From: Hydrogenophaga sp.
GTDB lineage: Bacteria > Pseudomonadota > Gammaproteobacteria > Burkholderiales > Burkholderiaceae_C
Direction of reading: 5' to 3'
DNA length: 44,549 nucleotides
Assembly: GCF_030158645.1 (NCBI RefSeq)
Contig: NZ_JAOASO010000094.1
Span: 1 to 44,549, forward strand
The position numbers were made by a program, and so were the translations under genes. Under the pieces are notes generated by a model. The model searched no databases. It was not told where the DNA came from and saw nothing but the letters and a program-made list of their open reading frames with translations. Below are positions 16,350 through 25,128 of the stretch, piece after piece (the first letter of the stretch is position 1; every line of letters starts with the position of its first letter).

Positions 16350-17237
16350 ATGACACAACGCAAAGGCATCATCCTGGCCGGCGGCTCCGGCACCCGCCTG
16401 CACCCGGCCACCTTGGCCATCAGCAAACAGCTGCTGCCGGTGTACGACAAGCCGATGATCTACTACCCGCTGACCACGCTGATGCTGGCCGGCATCCGCG
16501 ACGTGCTCATCATCAGCACCCCACAGGACACGCCCCGCTTCCAGCAACTGCTGGGCGACGGCAGTGCCTGGGGCATGAACCTGCAATACGCCGTGCAACC
16601 CAGCCCCGACGGCCTGGCGCAGGCCTTCATCATCGGTGCGGACTTCGTGGGCAACAGCCCCAGCGCCCTGGTGCTCGGCGACAACATCTACTACGGCCAC
16701 GACTTCACCACCCTGCTGGCGGACGCCGACCAACAGGCCAGCGGTGCCACCGTGTTCGCCTACCACGTGAACGACCCCGAGCGCTACGGCGTGGTGGCCT
16801 TCGACGCTCAGGGCAAAGCCCGCAGCATCGAGGAAAAACCCGCCCAGCCGCAAAGCAACTACGCCGTGACCGGCCTGTACTTCTACGACCAGCAGGTGGT
16901 GGACATCGCCAAAGCCGTGAAGCCCAGCGCGCGCGGCGAACTCGAGATCACCGCCGTGAACCAGGCCTACCTGGACCTGGGCCAGCTCAACGTGCAGATC
17001 ATGCAGCGCGGCTACGCGTGGCTGGACACCGGCACGCACGACAGCCTGCTGGAGGCCAGCCAGTTCATCGCCACGTTGGAACACCGCCAGGGCCTCAAGA
17101 TCGCCTGCCCGGAAGAAATTTCATGGCGGCACGGCTGGATCGACAGCGCCAAGCTCGAAGCCCTGGCCCAACCCATGCTCAAGAACGGCTACGGCCAGTA
17201 CCTCGTGCGCTTGCTCAAGGACCCGGTGATCCGATGA
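16350..17237 (+). CDS. rfbA: Glucose-1-phosphate thymidylyltransferase RmlA
   Basis: The protein has 295 residues. The nucleotidyltransferase signature [27 protein letters not shown] is at the N-terminus, with GDNIYYG (metal-binding Asp) and [20 protein letters not shown] further on. It joins glucose-1-phosphate and dTTP to give dTDP-glucose, the first committed step of rhamnose supply, and is usually feedback-inhibited by dTDP-rhamnose. The start at 16350 lies 10 bases after rmlD; the stop overlaps rmlC as ATGA. Confidence 0.97.
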   Translation: MTQRKGIILAGGSGTRLHPATLAISKQLLPVYDKPMIYYPLTTLMLAGIRDVLIISTPQDTPRFQQLLGDGSAWGMNLQYAVQPSPDGLAQAFIIGADFVGNSPSALVLGDNIYYGHDFTTLLADADQQASGATVFAYHVNDPERYGVVAFDAQGKARSIEEKPAQPQSNYAVTGLYFYDQQVVDIAKAVKPSARGELEITAVNQAYLDLGQLNVQIMQRGYAWLDTGTHDSLLEASQFIATLEHRQGLKIACPEEISWRHGWIDSAKLEALAQPMLKNGYGQYLVRLLKDPVIR

Positions 17238-17800
17238 AAGTCACCCCCACCGCCATCCCCGACGTGCTCATCATCGAACCGAAGGTGTTCGGTGACGAGC
17301 GCGGTTTCTTTTACGAGAGCTTCAACCAGAAAGCCTTCAATGAGGCGACTGGTCTGGATGTGACCTTCGTGCAGGACAACCACAGCCGCAGTGCGAGGGG
17401 GGTGTTGCGGGGGTTGCACTACCAAGTGCAGCAGCCACAGGGGAAGCTGGTGCGGGTGGTGCGCGGGGCTGTGTTTGATGTGGCGGTGGACATTCGCCAA
17501 GGGTCAGCGACTTTCGGGAAGTGGGTGGGTTTGGAGCTTTCGGAAGAAAACCACAAACAACTGTGGGTGCCTGCGGGTCTCGCTCACGGCTTTCTGGTGC
17601 TGAGCGATTCGGCCGACTTTCTGTACAAGACCACCGACTACTACGCACCACAGCATGAACGTTCCATTGCCTGGAACGACGCTTCGATAGGAGTCGAGTG
17701 GCCAGATCTCGGCATTGCTCCAAGCCTGTCCGCGAAGGACCGCGATGGGCCTTTTTTCTCTCCTCACAACGCTTTCTTCGAATTGCCTATTCCCCGATGA
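17234..17800 (+). CDS. rfbC: dTDP-4-dehydrorhamnose 3,5-epimerase RmlC
   Basis: This 188-residue cupin-fold epimerase carries [27 protein letters not shown] with the catalytic His at residue 62, and [21 protein letters not shown] with the conserved Tyr region. It inverts C3 and C5 of dTDP-4-keto-6-deoxyglucose. Codon use changes inside the gene: the first 35 or so codons use almost only G/C third positions, while from about 17340 codons such as AGG, GGG, TTG and ACT become frequent and stay so downstream. This suggests a recombination joint within rmlC. Its stop overlaps the next start as ATGA. Confidence 0.95.
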   Translation: MKVTPTAIPDVLIIEPKVFGDERGFFYESFNQKAFNEATGLDVTFVQDNHSRSARGVLRGLHYQVQQPQGKLVRVVRGAVFDVAVDIRQGSATFGKWVGLELSEENHKQLWVPAGLAHGFLVLSDSADFLYKTTDYYAPQHERSIAWNDASIGVEWPDLGIAPSLSAKDRDGPFFSPHNAFFELPIPR

Positions 17801-19962
17801 AACAAGTGCTTGTCAGCGGCGGCAAGGTGCATCTTGAGAATGTGCCAGCGCCAGGCGTCGAACCGGGCACCGTCCTGATCCATATGGACCATTCGTGCAT
17901 TTCGATCGGCACGGAAATGTCGGGTGTGAAATCCTCAGGTGTACCGCTATGGAAACGCGCCCTCCGTCAGCCGCAGCATGTCAAGAAAGTTATCGACATG
18001 CTGATGACCGATGGCATGTCGATGACCCGCAAACTCGTGCAGGAACGACTTTCGGTCGAACTACCCACCGGTTACTCTGGCGCCGGCGTCGTGCTGGCGG
18101 TCGGCGCGGGCGTCGATGAATATGCGCCCGGTGATCGCGTCGCCTGTGCGGGCGCGCAGTGCGCCTTCCATGCAGAGGTTGTGCGCGTACCGAAGAATCT
18201 TGTGGTGCCAATGCCCGACAACGTCGGCTTCGACGTGGCGTCATCCGTGGCGCTCGGTGCCATCGCCATGCAAGGCGTTCGCCGCGCCACCCCCACGCTG
18301 GGCGAAACCTTCGTCGTGATCGGGCTCGGCGTTCTAGGCCAGCTAACCATGCAAATGCTCCGCGCCAACGGATGCCGAGTGATCGGCGTGGACCTCGATC
18401 GCGAACGCCTCGCATTGGCCCAGCGCCACGGCATGAACTGGGGAGTGCATCCGGACGACGCCGACGACGTCGCTCAGGTCGCCCGCATCACCGGCGGCAC
18501 CGGCGCCGACGGCGTGATCATCACCGCAGCCAGTCCCTCCGATGCGATCGTGTCGGCCGCGTTCCGCATGTGCCGCAAAAAAGCACGCGTGGTGCTGGTG
18601 GGCGACGTCGGCCTCGACTTGCAACGCGCCGACTTTTACGTCAAGGAACTGGACTTCCTCATTTCGAGCTCCTACGGCCCCGGTCGCTACGACGCCCAAT
18701 ACGAGGAAGGTGGTCTCGACTACCCATTGGGCTATGTGCGCTGGACCGAAGGCCGCAACATGGCGGAGTACCTGCGGCTGATCGCCGATGGCACACTGGA
18801 CGTGCAATCCATGATTGCTGCCGTGCACCCCATTGACCAGGTTGCCGAGGCATACCAATCCTTGCAATCGGGTGCCGAAAAGCCTTTGATGGTGTTGCTT
18901 TCTTACGCGCGCCGCGAAGACGCACTGGCACGGCGCACGCCGCTGCCGCCATCAAGGACCACCATTGCCCACACCGGTGCGGTGCGCATTGCGCTCATCG
19001 GCGCCGGCGGTTTCGCCAAAGGCATGCACCTGCCCAACCTGCAAGAGCTCAAAGACGACTTCGTGTTGCGCGCTGTCGCGAGCCGAACGGGACACAACGC
19101 CGCTTCAACAGGCAAACGGTTCGCGGCCAGCTACACCAGCACCGACCACCACGAAGTCCTGAACGACCCCGAAGTGGACGCCGTGATCATCGCGACACGG
19201 CACGACACTCACGCCGCACTGGCCCTGGACGCATTGCGTGCCGGCAAGCATGTACTGCTCGAAAAGCCTTTGGCACTGACCGAAGAAGAACTGCTGGGCA
19301 TCGAGACCTTTTACCAAGATGCTATCGGCCCAACGCCCGTGCTCCTGACCGGCTTCAACCGGCGTTTTTCCCCATATGCGCGGCACATTGCCGCCGCGGT
19401 GCAGAACCGCTCCAATCCCATGGTCATCAACTACCGGATGAACGCGGGCTACATTCCGCTGGATCATTGGGTTCATGGGCCAGAGGGTGGGGGGCGTAAC
19501 CGTGGCGAAGCCTGTCATATCTACGACCTGTTCACGTTCCTGACCGGTTCACCCGTGAAATCGGTCCAGGCCACGGCACTGGCGCCGGCCACAACTTACT
19601 ACTCGGGCTCGGACAATTTCGTTGCCACCATCGGCTTCGAAGACGGATCGGTGGCCACCCTCACCTACACGGCTTTGGGCAATGCCGAGTTTCCGAAAGA
19701 GTCGATGGAAGTCTTCGCCGACGGCGTGGTGTTCTCACTGAACGACTACCGCGCGCTGAGCGTGACAGGAAGCCGCAGCAAGCCGCTGGAAACCCGCACA
19801 TCCAGCAAAGGCCAGAAAGAAGAGCTGCAGGCATTTGCCGCAGCCATTCGAGGGAAGTCGGACTGGCCCATTCCCCTGTGGCAGCAATTGCAAGCGACGC
19901 GTATCGCAAACCAGATTCACAGCCTTTTGGCAGGAGCACGCAGCATTGCCACGTCTCAATAA
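17797..19962 (+). CDS. Two-domain oxidoreductase: zinc-type alcohol dehydrogenase fused to Gfo/Idh/MocA dehydrogenase
   Basis: The protein has 721 residues. Residues 1 to about 370 form a medium-chain dehydrogenase, with GTEMSG near the start, YSGAGVVLAVGAGVDEYAPGDRVACAG and Rossmann motif VVIGLGVLG at 173-181. A linker follows, and from residue 397 comes a Gfo/Idh/MocA domain, with IGAGGFAKGMHLPN and EKP at 489-491 (catalytic Lys). Proteins of this arrangement are known mainly from polysaccharide loci, without a demonstrated reaction. The fusion suggests two successive NAD(P)-linked oxidation or reduction steps on one sugar. A heparinase-fold gene, which I recall as a frequent companion, lies at 33010. 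The start is ATG, overlapping the rmlC stop. Confidence 0.88.
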   Translation: MKQVLVSGGKVHLENVPAPGVEPGTVLIHMDHSCISIGTEMSGVKSSGVPLWKRALRQPQHVKKVIDMLMTDGMSMTRKLVQERLSVELPTGYSGAGVVLAVGAGVDEYAPGDRVACAGAQCAFHAEVVRVPKNLVVPMPDNVGFDVASSVALGAIAMQGVRRATPTLGETFVVIGLGVLGQLTMQMLRANGCRVIGVDLDRERLALAQRHGMNWGVHPDDADDVAQVARITGGTGADGVIITAASPSDAIVSAAFRMCRKKARVVLVGDVGLDLQRADFYVKELDFLISSSYGPGRYDAQYEEGGLDYPLGYVRWTEGRNMAEYLRLIADGTLDVQSMIAAVHPIDQVAEAYQSLQSGAEKPLMVLLSYARREDALARRTPLPPSRTTIAHTGAVRIALIGAGGFAKGMHLPNLQELKDDFVLRAVASRTGHNAASTGKRFAASYTSTDHHEVLNDPEVDAVIIATRHDTHAALALDALRAGKHVLLEKPLALTEEELLGIETFYQDAIGPTPVLLTGFNRRFSPYARHIAAAVQNRSNPMVINYRMNAGYIPLDHWVHGPEGGGRNRGEACHIYDLFTFLTGSPVKSVQATALAPATTYYSGSDNFVATIGFEDGSVATLTYTALGNAEFPKESMEVFADGVVFSLNDYRALSVTGSRSKPLETRTSSKGQKEELQAFAAAIRGKSDWPIPLWQQLQATRIANQIHSLLAGARSIATSQ

Positions 19963-20239
19963 CTTCGATCTGATACGCCTTCTGGCAGCACTCCAGGTGT
20001 TTGCAATGCATGTGTTTACGACGCTAGGCCTTTCAATGGTGCCTATCGCCGCCGTGACCGTGATGTATGCCTCGCTGCACATCGGCTGGACAGGCATGCA
20101 AGGCCTGACTGTCGTGACAGCCGGCGCAGCGTTGCTGGCTATCGGCTCCTGGTACTTCATTGAGCGCCCTGAACTTGGACTCAAACAAGAAACAAGGTTT
20201 TCCGCCAGCGAGGCATGCGCCCTTGGCACCCCCAGATGA
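19946..20239 (+). pseudogene. Remnant of an acyltransferase-3 (OafA/YrhL type) gene with a large internal deletion
   Basis: From a TTG at 19946 the frame reads PRLNNFDLIRLLAALQVFAMHVF, the usual first membrane helix of acyltransferase-3 O-acylating enzymes. After LGLSMVP it jumps to the usual last helix and tail (GAALLAIGSWYFIERPELGL). Intact members are about 350-400 residues; this one is 97, so some 250-300 central residues, with the active site, are missing by an in-frame deletion. The start overlaps the preceding stop and the TGA overlaps the next ATG, showing it was once a coupled member of the operon. Confidence 0.75.
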
Positions 20240-21546
20240 ATGCGAGCACACCGCCAAGGCCTCAAATCCCCAGTCCAGTACAAACCCGCTGCGAGAACCT
20301 GAGTCGATACGCACTTGCCGTTTTGTTCTGCTTGGTGTTCCTGATTTTGTTTTACCGGATGCAGGCTTACCTGACAGTCCCCTTTTCGGCACTTTCGCGG
20401 CTTGCGCTGTACGGTGGTCTGTTCGTGCTCGTGATCGTGCTCCGCAAGGGCTACCAGCAACTGCCCCCGCTGCTGTGGGCCTTGCTGGTTTCTGTGGTCC
20501 TCACGGCTTTGCACACCGCGTGGATAGCAGGGCCCGACATTGCCTTTCACGCCACGGCGCGCTTCATCAATGTGATGCTGCTCGTCCCATTTGCCGCCCT
20601 CATGTTCATGGGTGAGCGCCACATGGAACGCGTGTTCTGGATTTTCTGGGCGGTGTTTTTGTGCGCTTTTGCAAGCCTGCTTGTCCAGTTCTGGGGCTGG
20701 CCGCTCGACACCCTGGTCAATGGCTATATCGCCATCCGAGGCGATCTCATCCGCCACATGACCGTGGTGGGGGAGCCGAATGTGGGTGGCATGCTGGCCG
20801 TCATCGCTGGCGTCTCCAGCACGATGCTGGTCAAGCGCCATTCAGTGGCGGTCTTGATGGGCGCGTTGGCGGTGGCCTTCGTAACCTTGAGCATTTCGAA
20901 GGCCGCCATGTTGGGCTTGGGAGTGGCCATGATCGCTTCGGTCTGCCTGCTGCGCGGCGAAGCTCTCAAGGAAGCCCTGCTGCGGGCGTTGCTGGCCGGC
21001 CTGGCCGGCGTCTTGCTGTTGCTGCTGATCGGCGCGGGCGATTACCTTCGGGTCTCGCTGGACTCCTTGATAGGCAACATTCGCGGCGAACCTTCGGCTT
21101 ACAAGGACTTCCAGTACCGACAATCCAGGTTCGGCACCATGGACGTGTTCGACGGCTCATTGCTGCCGGTACCGCTGAACTACCTGTTCGGGGCTTCGTT
21201 CGCCGAGGTCGGCAGCGCGGCGCAGGAAATCCAGGGCTCTGGCTCAGACGTCGTTCTGCCCCACAATTCGTACCTTGAGCTCCTGCTCACAGGGGGCGCC
21301 TTCATGCTGTCGGTAGTGGTGTTCCTCATGGGCCGCACCTACCGTACGCTGTGGCACTCATGTGCGCAGGGTGACAACCGTGTGGACCGTTGTGTACTGG
21401 TCTGCTTCATCGTGCTGACATGCTGGATGCTGATTTACCCAGTGATCTACGAGCCTGTCACAGGTTGTCTGTTCTGGATCATCGTGGGCTATGGCAACCG
21501 GGTTCACAACAGGCCCATGCCGATTGCGTCGGTCGCACAAAACTGA
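20236..21546 (+). CDS. O-antigen ligase/polymerase-like membrane protein
   Basis: This 436-residue protein is hydrophobic throughout, with about ten to twelve predicted membrane helices. A large hydrophilic loop before the C-terminal helices ends in the VLPHNSYLELLLTGGAF motif (H343, N344), the conserved HN element of the WaaL/Wzy_C ligase superfamily. Such enzymes transfer lipid-linked glycans in the periplasm, either polymerising repeat units or ligating polymer to lipid A-core. A glycine-rich NVGGMLAVIAGV helix is also typical. Sequence alone does not separate ligase from polymerase. The ATG at 20236 overlaps the stop of the acyltransferase remnant. Confidence 0.82.
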   Translation: MNASTPPRPQIPSPVQTRCENLSRYALAVLFCLVFLILFYRMQAYLTVPFSALSRLALYGGLFVLVIVLRKGYQQLPPLLWALLVSVVLTALHTAWIAGPDIAFHATARFINVMLLVPFAALMFMGERHMERVFWIFWAVFLCAFASLLVQFWGWPLDTLVNGYIAIRGDLIRHMTVVGEPNVGGMLAVIAGVSSTMLVKRHSVAVLMGALAVAFVTLSISKAAMLGLGVAMIASVCLLRGEALKEALLRALLAGLAGVLLLLLIGAGDYLRVSLDSLIGNIRGEPSAYKDFQYRQSRFGTMDVFDGSLLPVPLNYLFGASFAEVGSAAQEIQGSGSDVVLPHNSYLELLLTGGAFMLSVVVFLMGRTYRTLWHSCAQGDNRVDRCVLVCFIVLTCWMLIYPVIYEPVTGCLFWIIVGYGNRVHNRPMPIASVAQN

Positions 21547-21550
21547 AAAG

Positions 21551-22678
21551 GTGAAAAAAATTCAAGTTCCATTCATCGATCTGAAGCGCTTCGAACCTGG
21601 ATTTCAGGACGCGCTGAACGCCAAGTTCGGCGCGATGACAGCCGCCGCCCAGTTCATCGGCGGTGAGGAAGTCGCCCGCCTGGAAACGAGTCTGCGTGAC
21701 CTGCTGCGCGTGGGCTTTGCCGTGTCGTGCGCGAACGGCACTGATGCGCTCCAGCTGGCCCTGCGTGCTCTGGGCGTGGGCCGTGGCGACACCGTGCTGG
21801 TGCCCAACGTGACCTTCTGGGCGACGTTTGAAGCAGTGGTCAACGTAGGTGCGGACCCTGCGACATTGGACGCAGACATCGCAGACGGCGGCATTTCACT
21901 TCCGGCGCTGGAAGAAGCTATCGACCGCTTGAAGCCGAAGGCGGCCATCATCGCGCACCTGTACGGGTGGGGCACGGCGCATCTGGCCGAGATCCGAGCG
22001 CTGTGCAAGGCACGAGGTGTTCTGTTGCTCGAAGACGGAGCGCAATGCTTTGGCGCGTTCTACAAGGGCGCTCCCATCTATGAAGGTGCTCTCATTTCCA
22101 CTGCCTCGTTCTATCCAGCGAAGGTACTGGGCGCAGCCGGCGATGGCGGTGCAGTGTTCACCGATGATCCCGATCTGGCGGACAAGGTGCGCCGCCTGAG
22201 CAACCATGGTCGCACCACACACTACGGTTATGGGCTACTTGGCTGGAACTCGCGTCTGGACTCTTTGCAGGCTGCATTTCTCAATCTCAGCATTGGCCAC
22301 CTCGAGCAGCGCATTGCATCGCGTCGAGCCTCCGCAGCTTTCTACCAGGCACACCTGCCTGAGCTGGGCATCGACACCATGCGACCGCCCAAGGAATATG
22401 AAGAAAACGGTTACTGCAACGTATGCCTGGTGCGCGACCCCAGCCTCAAGGCTGAACTGGAAACCAGGCTCAAGGCAGAGGGCATTGGCTTCGGCAACAT
22501 CTACCCCGGCGTGATGTCTCGCCAACCGGGCGCAGATGGCGTCAGCCAAGGACATTTCGGCGGCAAGGAGGGCGAAGTGCTCTGTGCGTCCGTCCTCAAT
22601 CTGCCGTTGTTCCCGTACATGAAACCCGAAGAACTGGAGCGCGTGCTCGAGGTTGTTCGTTCGGTCACAGCAAAGTAA
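21551..22678 (+). CDS. DegT/DnrJ/EryC1/StrS aminotransferase (WbpE-like)
   Basis: This 375-residue sugar aminotransferase of fold type I has SCANGTDALQLALRALGVGRGD for phosphate binding, EDGAQCFGA, and SFYPAKVLGAAGDGGAVFTDD with the PLP-binding Lys at residue 191. This YPAK(N/V)LGAxGDGG version resembles WbpE/WlbC-type enzymes, which aminate C3 of 3-keto-GlcNAc(A) nucleotides. The start was taken as GTG at 21551, giving MKKIQVPFIDLKR, the normal N-terminus. The Shine-Dalgarno is weak. It is followed by a WbpD-like acetyltransferase and a Gfo/Idh dehydrogenase, the usual partners for 3-acetamido sugars. Confidence 0.88.
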   Translation: MKKIQVPFIDLKRFEPGFQDALNAKFGAMTAAAQFIGGEEVARLETSLRDLLRVGFAVSCANGTDALQLALRALGVGRGDTVLVPNVTFWATFEAVVNVGADPATLDADIADGGISLPALEEAIDRLKPKAAIIAHLYGWGTAHLAEIRALCKARGVLLLEDGAQCFGAFYKGAPIYEGALISTASFYPAKVLGAAGDGGAVFTDDPDLADKVRRLSNHGRTTHYGYGLLGWNSRLDSLQAAFLNLSIGHLEQRIASRRASAAFYQAHLPELGIDTMRPPKEYEENGYCNVCLVRDPSLKAELETRLKAEGIGFGNIYPGVMSRQPGADGVSQGHFGGKEGEVLCASVLNLPLFPYMKPEELERVLEVVRSVTAK

Positions 22679-22686
22679 TTCCGCCC

Positions 22687-23208
22687 ATGGAACAACAAAC
22701 CTACATTCATCCCAGTGCCAACGTGTCCGACAAGGCGCACCTCGGCGCCGGCACCAAGGTCTGGATCAATGTCCAGATTCGAGAGAACGCACACATTGGC
22801 CAAGGCTGCATCTTGTCCAAAGACGTTTACATCGACCACGCCGTGCGCATCGGTGATCGCTGCAAGGTGCAAAACAGCGTGTCGGTATATCACGGGGTGA
22901 CCATCGGCGATGACGTGTTCGTCGGCCCCAATGTGGCGTTCACCAACGACCGTGTGCCGCGCGCGTTCAACCCGGAATGGCGCATCACGGAAACACTGGT
23001 GGGCAACGGCGCAAGCATTGGCGCCAATGCCACCATCGTGTGCGGCATCACCATCGGCGAATACGCCATGGTGGCGGCCGGCAGCGTGGTCACCAAGAAT
23101 GTTGCCCCCTACACCCTGGTGATGGGCAATCCCGCGCGCGCGGTGGGCAAGATCGACAAGATGGGTAACCGCGTTGCAGAGGGAGAGGGAGATGGCCATG
23201 AGCAATAA
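22687..23208 (+). CDS. Left-handed beta-helix N-acetyltransferase (WbpD/WlbB-like)
   Basis: The protein has 173 residues built almost entirely of hexapeptide repeats (IHPSANVSDKAHLGAGTKVW through VVTKNVAPYTLVMGNPAR). The segment GPNVAFTNDRVPRAFNPEW matches WbpD/WlbB-type UDP-sugar 3-N-acetyltransferases, which use acetyl-CoA on UDP-2-acetamido-3-amino-glucuronate or a relative. It sits 8 bases after its presumed aminotransferase partner and overlaps the dehydrogenase gene by 11 bases. The enzyme probably works as a trimer, as the fold requires. Confidence 0.88.
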   Translation: MEQQTYIHPSANVSDKAHLGAGTKVWINVQIRENAHIGQGCILSKDVYIDHAVRIGDRCKVQNSVSVYHGVTIGDDVFVGPNVAFTNDRVPRAFNPEWRITETLVGNGASIGANATIVCGITIGEYAMVAAGSVVTKNVAPYTLVMGNPARAVGKIDKMGNRVAEGEGDGHEQ

Positions 23209-24157
23209 GCCAGTGCGTGTCGGTCTGATCGGTCTGGGCCGGATGGGACAAAACCACCTGCGCGTGCTCTCGCTGCTCAAGAGCGTCGAGTTGGTGTTCA
23301 TTGCCGATGCGGACGAGGCCACAGCCCAACGCCTCGGCAAGCAGTTCGACGTCAATGGGGTGGCTGATGTAGGCAGCGTGCTGGACACCGCCGATGCGGT
23401 GGTGATCTGCACGCCCACCGTGACGCACGCCGAATACATCCGGTTGGTCGCCGGGAAAGTCCGCAACATCTTTGTCGAGAAGCCGCTGGCCGACACGCTG
23501 GAAGAGGCTGCGCTGGTGGCCCGGTTTGCGACTGAGCAAGGTTTGAATTTGCAAGTGGGCTTCATCGAGCGCTTCAACCCCGCGGTGCAGAGCCTCAAGC
23601 AGGTGCTCGACAAATCCGAACGCGTGATCAGCATCGACTTCACCCGCACCAACAAGCTCAGTGCCCGGATCACCGACGTGGACGTGGTTACCGACTTGAT
23701 GATTCATGACATCGATCTGGCCTTGTACCTGAACGGACCTGCGCGTTCGGTTGCAGCACACGGCTTTGCCCATGGGGCGATGACCGACTTTGCGTCCGCC
23801 CTCATCACCCACGAGAACGGCCGCTTTTCGCGCATCCAGGCCAGCCGGATCACCGAAAAAAAGATGCGTCTGATTGAAGCCACTTGCGTCGACATGTTTG
23901 TGGACTGCGAGCTACTGCGCAAAGAAATCATCATCAGCCGCCAGTCCGAAATCCGGCAGGCTGAAGGCCAGCCTTACACCATCTCTGCGGTGCAGGAAGC
24001 CATTGAAGTGCGTCCACAGGAGGCGCTTCTCTCAGAACTGCAGGCCTTTGTCGCCAGTTGCCAAGGCCAACTCAGCGAGGATGTGCCGGGTGTTCAGGAC
24101 GGCCTCGTGGCCATGCAGATTTGCGAAGACATTCAGAAAGCTGTTGCCTCATCATGA
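23198..24157 (+). CDS. Gfo/Idh/MocA family sugar dehydrogenase
   Basis: The protein has 319 residues. It has the Rossmann motif VGLIGLGRMGQNHLRVL at the N-terminus and the family catalytic EKP at residues 94-96. MIHDIDLALYL supplies the conserved Asp and His region. Paired with the preceding aminotransferase and acetyltransferase it most likely oxidises C3 of a UDP-HexNAc or uronate. It lacks the AAGYIAPRHMRAI-style N-terminus of classical WbpB, so it is a more distant relative. The start was set at ATG 23198 because a GGAG lies about 7 bases upstream; the ATG at 23192 is too close to that site. Confidence 0.85.
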   Translation: MSNKPVRVGLIGLGRMGQNHLRVLSLLKSVELVFIADADEATAQRLGKQFDVNGVADVGSVLDTADAVVICTPTVTHAEYIRLVAGKVRNIFVEKPLADTLEEAALVARFATEQGLNLQVGFIERFNPAVQSLKQVLDKSERVISIDFTRTNKLSARITDVDVVTDLMIHDIDLALYLNGPARSVAAHGFAHGAMTDFASALITHENGRFSRIQASRITEKKMRLIEATCVDMFVDCELLRKEIIISRQSEIRQAEGQPYTISAVQEAIEVRPQEALLSELQAFVASCQGQLSEDVPGVQDGLVAMQICEDIQKAVASS

Positions 24158-25128
24158 ACCCACGCGACATCGCCGGAAAAACCGTGCTCGTGACTGGGGG
24201 CGCCGGTTTCATTGGAAGCCATCTGGTGGACCGTCTCATTGCCGAGGGCGCGTCCCACGTGGCCGTGATCGACAACATGTTCCTCGGCTCCGAAGATAAC
24301 CTCGCCGATGCGCAGGCCACAGGCAAGCTCACGCTCTACAAGGACGACGCGGAATTCGCTACCAGCCTGGACTTCATCTTCCAGCGGCATACGATCGACA
24401 TCGTCTTCAACTGCGCGACCAAGGCCTTGAACTATTCGTTCATGAACCCCGCAAACGCCTTCGGCACCAACGTCACCGTGGCGTTGAATCTGCTGGAGCT
24501 GCTGCGCCGGGGCGCCTACAAGACGTTGTGCCATTTCTCCACCTCCGAGGTGTATGGCTCGGCGGTGTACGAACCGATGGACGAGCAGCACCCACGCAAC
24601 CCGACCACGACCTATGCCGCCGGCAAAGCAGCGGCAGACCTGGCAGTGGAGAGCTATGTGCACATGTTCGGTCTTGACGCGATCATCGTGCGTCCATTCA
24701 ACAACTACGGTCCACGACAGAACCACAAGGGCCTGCTTGCTGGCGTGATTCCGCTCACGGCGTGGCGCATCTTCAACGGAATCGCCCCGGAAATTCATGG
24801 CGACGGTCTGCAAACCCGCGACTACATCCATGTGCGGGACACCGTCGACGCGGTGGCCAAGCTGTTCCGCGTTCTGCCCCCCGGGGAGTCGGTGAACATC
24901 TCCACCGACAATCAGATTTCGATCGGTGAACTGGTCACCCGCATCGCTCAGGAGCTCGGCTTCCAGGGCGAAATCGTGCGCAAGCCGGCGCGTGCAGCCG
25001 ATGTGTTAAGCCACAACGCGAGCAACCAGAAGGTGCACGCACTGATCGACTATTCCTTGACCGACTTCGACACCGGCCTACGCACGACGCTGGACTGGTA
25101 CGCACAACGCCTGAGGCACGCGCGATGA
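24154..25128 (+). CDS. Extended SDR: NDP-sugar 4,6-dehydratase / epimerase (LegB-like)
   Basis: This 324-residue extended SDR has [14 protein letters not shown] and the active site STSEVYG (129-135) with Y154 and K158, then VRPFNNYGPRQ and GDGLQTRDYIHV for nucleotide-sugar binding. STSEVYG rather than the epimerases' usual SSSAVYG is shared by LegB-type UDP-GlcNAc 4,6-dehydratases and by UXS/ArnA uronate decarboxylases. All of these create a 4-keto sugar, which fits the aminotransferase encoded next. A C4 epimerase cannot be excluded. ATGA overlaps join it to both neighbours. Confidence 0.82.
   Translation: MNPRDIAGKTVLVTGGAGFIGSHLVDRLIAEGASHVAVIDNMFLGSEDNLADAQATGKLTLYKDDAEFATSLDFIFQRHTIDIVFNCATKALNYSFMNPANAFGTNVTVALNLLELLRRGAYKTLCHFSTSEVYGSAVYEPMDEQHPRNPTTTYAAGKAAADLAVESYVHMFGLDAIIVRPFNNYGPRQNHKGLLAGVIPLTAWRIFNGIAPEIHGDGLQTRDYIHVRDTVDAVAKLFRVLPPGESVNISTDNQISIGELVTRIAQELGFQGEIVRKPARAADVLSHNASNQKVHALIDYSLTDFDTGLRTTLDWYAQRLRHAR

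Noticed and set aside
20160-20615. 151-codon frame overlapping the start of the ligase-like gene
   Set aside because: It is out of frame with the hydrophobic ligase-like protein, has no membrane or domain pattern, and would overlap most of that gene's N-terminal part.
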